DNA of 64,000 nucleotides from Vanilla planifolia (lineage: Eukaryota > Streptophyta > Magnoliopsida > Asparagales > Orchidaceae). The DNA lies in the NCBI GenBank assembly GCA_023846275.1, contig CM043872.1:27146670-27210669 (forward strand). Reading direction: 5' to 3'. A program made the position numbers and the translations under genes. The notes under the pieces are model-generated. The model made no database searches and was not told where the DNA came from. It was given only the letters and a program-made list of their open reading frames with translations. Below, one piece after another: positions 44,893-64,000 of the stretch; the first letter of the stretch is position 1, and the number at the start of each line of letters is the position of its first letter.

Positions 44893-46556
44893 ATCTTCTC
44901 CCAAACAAATTTAAAAATTTCGTTTATTTAGTCTTACTAGTCATTGCCATAAGTAAGCTTGTTTTAAATTCTTCGAATCCCTTTTTTGCATCTACAAGTA
45001 TAGCCAAAGTTATTGTTGCACATATCAAAGTATTGAAGTAATTAAAGCACTGCATAACAGAAAAATGATATTATGTAAGAGTATTGATTAAAGATGTTTT
45101 AAAAAGAAATTCTTATAATATGTTTTGTGATAAAAAAATTCTATTCAATATAAATTTCTTATGAGACAATAAAATACTCAAAAGAATAAAATTTCAAAAT
45201 AGCATATGCAAGAGATGGCTAATATAATATTAATTGAGAATAAATTTAAAAAGAAACAACTTTGTTTAGACATGTGAATATAGATCATTTGAGTAAGATA
45301 TTTTATTAGAATTTACCTCAATGTATATGAGAAAATGAACACCAAAGAGGACTTAACAAGAACCCATTAGAGAAGACTTTGCATACTTTTTTACCAAACA
45401 ATAATATGAAAAAGTCCTTTTTTAATCACATATAGCACATTTTCAAGAGCCTACTTTTTAAAAACTCATTAAAAACCCTCATTTTTAAACTGCAAAACAT
45501 TATTCCAATGAAATAAAGAGTTCGAACTACCAGGTCTTCATATAGTTTAACACAATAAAATTTTCATGAAGTTCCCCGGATAACCCCAGTTTCTTGCTCA
45601 ATAAAAATTCAAGATTGAAGCATTGAGGACATGCTTTAAGGGAGCAGTGGGCAAACCGGAAAAACTGCAAGAACTAATTGAATATAAAAAACAATGCAAT
45701 CAAATATAGTGTTAAATAAGCAAAATGAAAACCTTAAAAATTCTAAATAAAAACCTTAGTATTCTTCTTCACTCTACTGTTTCTTTTGCACTCCCATCTT
45801 TCTAATTACTTTATTCCACCATATTATTCACTGTGTGATTTTCCAAATTATTTGTTAACCTATACTAGTTTATGATGGTAACATCAATTTGGTTGCAATT
45901 AGCAAACTAAAATTTCTGATAAGTTGAATTGGGGACCAAGTATTAAATAGATTCAACCCAAATTTCGGTTTAGTTGTTACACTTACACTTGGAGCAGTAG
46001 TAAGTTAAACGGGGTTTAAAATTGGAGTTTATTCGTGTCATGGTTGATGTAAATGCTGGTCTCTTTGGAATACCAATTGCTTCAACTTGTCATGTTGAAA
46101 TCGACCATAATCTACCAAAGTAAGCTGAAAATCAACCAAAATAAACTGTCTAAAGGATTGCGGGGTTAGTAGCTTGGATGTTTTTAACCCAAGTGGAGGG
46201 TAGGTTAATTTTTCCAAGGGGCTAATCGGCTAAAGAAGGGGATGACCTAAATTAAGTAAACCTAAGCTAAGCGTTGCTCGATAAACATACCTCCTATAAA
46301 TCACACAAAGAAGGTAAACCATCTGGAATACATCCGAGTCAGCACAATTTCTATCACATACATTAAGTTTTGTCAAGCTCCACAAACGGTGGGGTTAATA
46401 CAACTCCACAACACAAGATCAACAAAGACGTAGAAAACATTGGAAACAACAGCCTCCAGAGTCTATACTCCACGAACTCATGAAGGATAAGACTAAAAAC
46501 CCAAGAAGCCCTTAAAGGAATATCGATCGGAACGAATCTCGTACAGGATGGAGTAC
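44893..46556. other. Spacer between the gypsy element and SMAP1
   Basis: AT-rich up to about 45780, then of more average composition. No gene is seen. The last 200-300 bases before 46557 are probably the 3' UTR of the minus-strand SMAP1 gene. Confidence 0.45.
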
Positions 46557-46712
46557 CTAATTAATATCGTCATCGTCAAAATCATCTTCGAAGGAATTGA
46601 AGAAATCGGCGTCCGCCACGGGCTTGTCAAGTTCGAGGATTGAAACCGGATCGCTGTCGTCCAAATCCATCGCCAAAGCCAGCGCTGACCCAGGGTCTTC
46701 TAACCCCTCCAT
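46557..46712 (-). CDS. SMAP1: SMALL ACIDIC PROTEIN 1 (SMAP1), 51 residues
   Basis: Intronless frame from ATG 46712 to TAG 46559-46557. It opens MEGLEDPGSALALAMDLDD and ends ADFFNSFEDDFDDDDIN, the Phe/Asp-rich C-terminus that defines SMAP1-type proteins of plants (Arabidopsis SMAP1 has about 62 residues). In Arabidopsis this nuclear/cytoplasmic protein is needed for response to the auxin analogue 2,4-D and is linked to the COP9 signalosome and AUX/IAA turnover. It has no membrane segment or signal. It is shorter than I recall for the family at the N-terminus; in-frame codons upstream contain Arg-x-Pro before the Met, resembling the family's M-R-P-M start, but no upstream in-frame ATG is seen. 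An ATG at about 46771 opens an overlapping frame in another phase. Base composition is clearly richer in G+C than the flanks. Confidence 0.8.
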   Translation of the reverse strand: MEGLEDPGSALALAMDLDDSDPVSILELDKPVADADFFNSFEDDFDDDDIN

Positions 46713-47185
46713 CGGACACCGATACAAGCTCTCTCGCGATGTTAAAGATGGCGTTTTGACAGCTCGACTTCATGTTTTTTTTTTTGTGGTTTTAGGATTT
46801 TTCCTTTTAACCCCTACGACATTTAGATTTTTCACCATAAAAAAAAAAAAAAAGAACCATTTGGTAAGTGCGTTGCGTTTGGAGGAAAATATCATTAAAA
46901 AAATATTGTTAAAATCAACGTCTATCAAACCAAATATTTGCTACAATTCTTCAAATTTTTTTACAATTCTTTAACATTCATGTCTTATGATTTGTAATAA
47001 AAAATTATATCAAAGACTATAACATGATAATTAACTCTTCAATTATTATTTATGTAGAATACTACTATGTTTCAAGAGCCCTTAACTTGTCTAGATCTTT
47101 TCATCCAATGTTTTCTATTTTTCATAATCTCTAATCATCTCATTTGACTTATATCATTTATCCATTTGTCATCTTCAAGACTTAC

Positions 47186-47217
<32 letters not shown>

Positions 47218-48062
47218 GACTACTCATTTGGTATCTAACCTCTCTATCTTAATTAATCTTAAGTAAAATTTTATTTATTTATTTATTTTTCTTGACTTCA
47301 TAAACCACATTAATCATCCCCACTGCTTGGATAACACTCACCTTACTCTTATTGATCTAATAATTATCTCTAAATGATAAAACCTTCCTCCAATAGAGTT
47401 TCTATCCCTTTGTCTTTGTGTCTAAACCAAACTTCTTCCCTATTTAGAACTATAAATTGTCATTTTTAATATTAATATCAAAATAATACTCAATTAAAAT
47501 TCTAAAAAAATGTTGGTGCAACATGCACCCTTGAATTGGAAATGGGCTATAAGGGCTTTAAGGTTTAAATAAAATAATACAACATTATTTAAAAAATTTA
47601 AATTATTACTGTATATGGTCATATAAATGATTGAATATTTTACATCAAAAGTTAAATTGACAGTTCTCATACAAAAACCACCTTCACAGACAGCACTTAG
47701 GAATAAAACCAGCAAATGAAAGAAAACACATTGCATTAAAAACAATCATGCACTCTCTTTCAAAAGAAGGTGAACATAATCTAATGCAACCGTTCAATCA
47801 GTTATAGATCAGCAAAAAAAAAAAAAAAAAAAACAGTGAAATTGGAAAAGAAAAATGAATTAGGTTACTGCATTCAACCAAGATATGTTTGTTTTATATA
47901 GCATATGACTGTCAACAACAACTATCTTAAGGAAGCACTTTAGAATACATGCTCAGGATGTAGAACAAAGACTTCATATCATGACTACATAAGTAGATAT
48001 CCCATTAGAAATGAATTAACTCATGTTGAGATAATTAAAATGAAAACGAAGAAGACATCTAT
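46713..48062. other. Region between SMAP1 and COQ5
   Basis: It should hold the SMAP1 promoter and leader (46713 to about 47200) and the COQ5 3' UTR (below 48063). Two long poly(A) tracts are present (about 47190-47217 and 47815-47833), plus one at 46841-46853. No other gene is seen. Confidence 0.5.
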
Positions 48063-59230
<11,168 letters not shown>

Positions 59231-59460
59231 TGGTTTTGCCAACGCTGGGCCTTCCTCTCTTCCGCTGGACTCCCTGACGCCGACGAACAATAGCGACCGG
59301 CACCGGAGAGGGACTTCCTATGATCAATTGGCCGGACAAACGGCGGCGCGGCCAACGAGATCGGAGAATCAACGGATGCCCACCGCACAGCCGGACTCTG
59401 TACGCTTGTTCCGGAACTAAAATTGGGGCTGGCTTGCCGTTAAATTACACTTTCTCCGTT
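59231..59460 (-). promoter_or_regulatory. COQ5 upstream region (leader and core promoter)
   Basis: A G+C-rich block of about 230 bases directly before the COQ5 start codon contains no ATG on the minus strand, as expected for a leader. Beyond 59460 the sequence turns abruptly AT-rich. I cannot place the transcription start or name elements. Confidence 0.45.
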
Positions 59461-62440
59461 TAGTATATTTTTTTAAAACAATCTGTTAATTTTTAAAATT
59501 TATTTTTTCTAAATATAATCAAATATTGAACGAAAGCGGTTCTAAACTTTTTTTTTTAAATTAAAATAAAAAATAAAGAGATAAATTATTAATTTTTAAA
59601 CTTATTATTGTAACTATGATAATTATCAAATTTGTTAATACAAAATAAATTTAAAAATTTATTTTAAAATATTAGAAAAAATAATATATTTGATAAATAT
59701 ATTATCAACAAAAATTTAATAAAAAAACTCTTAGCCTATTAAATTATGTTATCACGTTTACAAAGTGATCTCAAAAGGATAGTTTTGTAGTCTTCTTATA
59801 ATTCTTTATCATATTTATCTATATTGATTAATTATATTTTGATAAAAAAAGGTTATGAATAAATTGATTAGAATTTAATATTTTATTTTTTTTATAGAAA
59901 GATGTTGACTAACAAATTTAGTTTCAAAAAATAATAAAAAAATAATTATTAGGTCGTTTTTTTTTCATTAACAAAGTGATTTGGAATAAGATATCTATTT
60001 AGGGTGCGGAAGTTCTAATTTCAACAAATCATGTTCTCATTATTAGGGTTCTAATTTTCTTCATGTCGATCCAAAGTAATAAATGCCATCAAGGCATTGA
60101 GAGAGGACTCGTGACTATTTGCATGAGTCCTTAAAAATGAATATGTCTAGAAGAAAACATTGACTATGTTGTTCATCGTGTTCGAGTCAAATGACCATAT
60201 ATGACTACAACCATTTCTTGAGACAAATGGGGGCCCAAGACATGGTCTTCTCAATTATTTATTTCAGAAGAGAGAAATTGATTTAAAATGTTCACATTGA
60301 TGACATGTGATGAACCGAAAGCATTTAAAAAGGAAGAGGGTTGGTGTGACCAGAACCGAACCGAACCGAACCGATCGCATCAACAAGTCAACAAACTTTT
60401 TTTTATTTTTTAAAAAAAAAACTTTCAATAAATATTTTATTCATAGATTTTTTATTTTAAAAAATGAACAGCCAATGCGTCCCGGTTTGGTCTGCTTGTT
60501 ACCTTCTTCTTTCGATAAATTGTTGATGGCTTTCTCCATCAACATGCTGATCACATGTCTGATCGGTGACCTACCTTAGACCGGTCTAATAAACAAATAA
60601 AGCATCTTCTCTTCGATAAAATCAAGTTGGTAAATGACGTTTGCTGATGTGAGATGTAACCGAGGAAGGGCTTTTTCTTGCACTAATGTTCTTCTACATT
60701 TCAGCTACCAAACGACAATGGCTAGCATATGGGAAATAATATTAAATTATTACAAAAGACTTTTAGAAGATAGTAAAAAAAATAGTTATATGAATATTGG
60801 AAATACATATATTTTGATAAAATATAAATAAATATGTTAAAATATTAAACTTTTTTCATTTTTTTTTGTAACAAAAATAATCACTAATGGCAATTGAAAA
60901 TATCTAGAAAATTTAATGGTCGATACATAGGATTTCATACTTCACAAAAAGTCAAGTATCATGTCATTATTTTGACGATAAAATCAATATTACATCATAG
61001 AAAAAAATCTTAACAATGAAGTCTTCTTGTGACAATAATAAAATCCATTACAAGATACAATCCTTTTTGATAAATTTATTTTTTCTCAAACAAATCAAAA
61101 TTATTAAAAGATATTTATGATTAATTATCTTTATTCTTATGCTCACAAAATCCTTAAATTATAAAGATGCTTATAAAAAATACAAATGAAAGAGTGTCAT
61201 GGAAGAGATAAAACTCATTTTAAAGGAAAACAAATAAAAAAAAAAGATATATTCTCCACAAATTTGTATTTTTTAGTTTGGTGTAACTAATATTTTTATT
61301 TGTTGAGATTATTTCAAAGGATTTTAATATCTTTTATCAATTTATTTGTTGTAATAAACTTAACGACAAAAACATTTTTTTTTTACTTTCTTTGAGATGT
61401 TTTTTTAAATTTAGCGCTACATTTAATCCTTTAACAATATATATACCATTTTATTAATTGCTTATTAATAACATGAATAATAAGACATAATTTTTTAATT
61501 AAAATCAATAAGATTATTATTTGAACTTATTTTTATGATTCAATTTAATATACAACAATAATTCTGTCAAAAACAGCAAGCTCTTCGTTCACCTGTTTTC
61601 TAACTTTCTAATGAGTTGTAATATCCATTCTCTTTAGTGAAACGAATAATGAATTAGGGCTTCCTTTTCCATTGATACTCTTACCTTTTAACCTGCCAAA
61701 TTGACTTGAGGATCAAAAGCTTTTACTGGAGCAATGAAATTTGAACATGGGAAGAAACCTAATCTCTCGGCAAAAGAATTAAAGTTACCTTGAAATAATA
61801 TATTTAAATTTATCTTCAAATAATGAAATATTTATTTCTGTTTTACATGCTTCTTTTTATTACTTTAGATGCTTTTTTTTTTAATTTGGTTAGATAAATA
61901 TTGAATTGTATTTTGAAAAAAACCATGATATTGAAGCCATATCAGTGTAAACCGAGGAATTAATAATTGTCATGAAATTCCAGAAAAATTTGCATTTTAT
62001 TAAATTTAATTTTCACACTTTTGTGGTCCCATCTCAACTGACAGACAGCTTGTATTTTTGTTTTTTTTTTAAATATATAATTATTTTGGACGAGGCTGAG
62101 CCACGCTGACCAGTCAAATCCATGATTTTTATATTTGGTTCAGTTAAAATATAATTACTGATTTGTGTTTCAATAAATTAGGAGAAAATAGAATATTATT
62201 TGTTTTTGTCACGAGTAAAAAAAATTAATAATAATTACACTCGTCTTTCTTGCTTGGTACTAAACTGACAATGATGCGGGAGTCATATGGAAAATGTTAC
62301 CAATGTAGAAGGCAGCGAAGAGGAGACTTCGATCTTCTATATGTAGCTTCTTGTAACAAATGGCTCACAAAAAAAAAATAATTATTATTGTTATTATCAT
62401 TAAATAATAATAATAATTATTATTATTATCATCATTTAAT
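59461..62440. other. AT-rich intergenic region upstream of COQ5
   Basis: No gene is seen. There is a short run of CCGAA units (GAACCGAACCGAACCGAACC, about 60353-60373) and an AAT/ATT-rich self-complementary tract at about 62378-62442. Open frames are short and of low complexity. Confidence 0.5.
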
Positions 62441-62448
62441 TCTTAATA

Positions 62449-63400
62449 ATGATGTTGTGTATCCAACAATAAGAGTTTAGCCAGTCTTTACATAAGAGAT
62501 TATTATGATACATCAATCTTAAATTTAAATAAAATTTGTTGCCACTAAAATCTTAAACTCATTGTTTTATAAATAAACTCGTAATTCAAAGTCTCTTGAT
62601 ATAAAATCAAAATAAATTTTATTTTTATAATGTCTAATAATAGTTATTATGTCTCTAATTTTAAAACCAACGTTTGCTTATAATACTTTATTAATCAAAT
62701 ATGAAAATGATTTTTGATTATATTTGTATGATATTTTATATATTTTAATAAATAAATATGGAAGGAGTGGACTATAAGCCATTGGATATAACTCAAATTA
62801 TTCCAATATTGAACGATTAGTCATCTAAAAAAATATCAAGTGTTCTTAGTACCAATGTTGTGTAGTCTTTACATGAAAGGTAATTGTGACACATCAATTT
62901 TAGTTTTGAAAAAAAATTGTTGCCACTAAAATCTTAAAACCATTTTTATTTTTATAAATAAATTTGAAATTCAAAACGTCTTGATATTAAATCTAAATAA
63001 AAGTTTACTTCATAATATCTAATAATACTTATTATGTCACTCATTTTAAAACCAACCTTATAACATTTTATTAATCAACCATGAAAATGATTTTTATGAT
63101 ATCTTTGTGATATTTTAATAAATGAATATGGAAGGAATGGACTACAAGCCATTGGATATAATTCAAATTATTCCAATAAAGAATAGTTAATCATTAACAA
63201 AATATGAATTATTTCTCAATGATGATGTTGTGTATCCAATAAACAAGAGCTTAACCAGTCTTGATATGAGAGGTAATTGTGACACATCCATTTTAGTTTT
63301 AAATAAAATTTGTCGCCACAAAAATCTTAAACCAATTTTTTTATAAATTAACTATTAATTCAAAGTCTCTTGATATAAAATCCAAATAAAATTTTATTTT
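62449..63400 (+). repeat. Tandem array, three copies of a roughly 385-bp unit
   Basis: Units begin with a variant of GATGTTGTGTATCCAA (about 62449, 62853 and 63221). Each is followed by GCCACTAAAATCTTAAA or GCCACAAAAATCTTAAA, CAAA-GTCTTGATAT and (T)AAATC-AAATAAA. Copies 1 and 2 go on to share CTAATAATA-TTATTATGTC, TTTTAAAACCAAC, ATGGAAGGA-TGGACTA-AAGCC and ATTCCAATA. Copy 3 breaks off near 63400. It has no coding potential. Confidence 0.85.
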
Positions 63401-64000
63401 AGACAAATCAAATAAAATATATCTAGAAATACTTCTCGTATTTGTTTACTTATTTTATTTTTTTATGTAACTAATAAAATAATACTTCTCTAAATCATGT
63501 TTTTAATTTTTTAAGACTCATTTATTTTTTACAATATTTTTGTTATTCAAAAATATCTAATATCATATCTAAAAATCTATACTAAAAAAATATAAATAAA
63601 GACAATAACATACCATATATTACGTATGGGTTCAAGGCTAATACCTTGTTATTGTGCACACAATGCCAATGCCAAATATCAAATCATAAATTAAGAGATC
63701 TCAACCAATAGCTTGTCATTCTACACAAAGTGCTAAGGTCGAATCCCAATAAGGTCATATTATAGATGATGTCAAATAAGATCAAGTTATGATATTAGAC
63801 TTATGCGTACCACTTGCACATATTATTAACAGTACTTCTAAAAAAATATCATGTGAGTATGTTCATAAGATGTGCTCATAGCCTAATAAGAAATGATTCA
63901 TTTAATATAGAAAATACTTCAAAAAAAAATGATGTTTTCATGGAATAAATTGATAAAAGAAAAAACAATTGTGTGCGCTAAAAAGAAGCCAAATGGAACA
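63401..64000. other. AT-rich end of the window
   Basis: No gene or recognisable element is seen. Confidence 0.5.

Noticed and set aside
46597-46974. 125-codon + strand frame over SMAP1
   Set aside because: It is the reverse-strand shadow of the SMAP1 coding region, extended into poly(A)/poly(T) runs.
60353-60373. CCGAA repeats considered as an interstitial telomere-like tract
   Set aside because: The unit is not the plant telomere repeat (TTTAGGG), and there are only about four copies.

Overview
The window is nuclear DNA of a flowering plant. It is very AT-rich, protein-coding genes are broken into short exons by GT..AG introns, several introns are thousands of bases long and filled with decayed retrotransposons, and a short scrap of chloroplast psbD sequence is embedded in one intron. 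I cannot name the species.

Layout. 1-6020: AT-rich flank without a recognisable gene. 6021-25799 (+): a flap endonuclease 1 gene (FEN1, looking like the plant FEN1b-type paralogue), 16 exons giving 355 residues, with introns of about 7 kb (intron 7) and 8 kb (intron 11). Two candidate C-terminal exons lie at 34862-35256, beyond a possible 9-kb intron that holds a dead Ty1/copia element (about 29.0-33.8 kb). 36883-37450 (+): the 5' part of a HAD-family pyrimidine 5'-nucleotidase (SDT1-like) gene, broken by a 5-base frame-shifting scar and lacking its 3' half. 38183-38479 (-): a small Arg-rich protein of unknown function. 39904 to about 44892 (+): an LTR element of gypsy type that retains only gag and protease relics; its LTRs carry a roughly 21-bp minisatellite. 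46557-46712 (-): a 51-residue acidic protein matching SMALL ACIDIC PROTEIN 1 (SMAP1). 48063-59230 (-): a complete eight-exon COQ5 gene (ubiquinone-biosynthesis C-methyltransferase, 289 residues) whose 5.3-kb first intron holds an antisense Ty1/copia relic with a near-perfect foldback of two 40-base arms. 59231-64000: AT-rich flank with a three-copy tandem repeat at the end.

The genes do not form a pathway. FEN1 acts in nuclear DNA replication and repair, COQ5 in mitochondrial ubiquinone synthesis, and SMAP1 in auxin/COP9-linked signalling. The remainder is a record of transposon insertion, local duplication and organelle DNA capture, mostly inside introns. I found no gene cluster or defence system. 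The points most worth a second look are the degenerate PCNA-binding motif and unusual tail of FEN1, the very small SMAP1 gene, the foldback, the psbD fragment, and the GAG-PR-only element with its LTR minisatellite. All exon boundaries were read by eye from splice consensus and reading phase, without transcript evidence.
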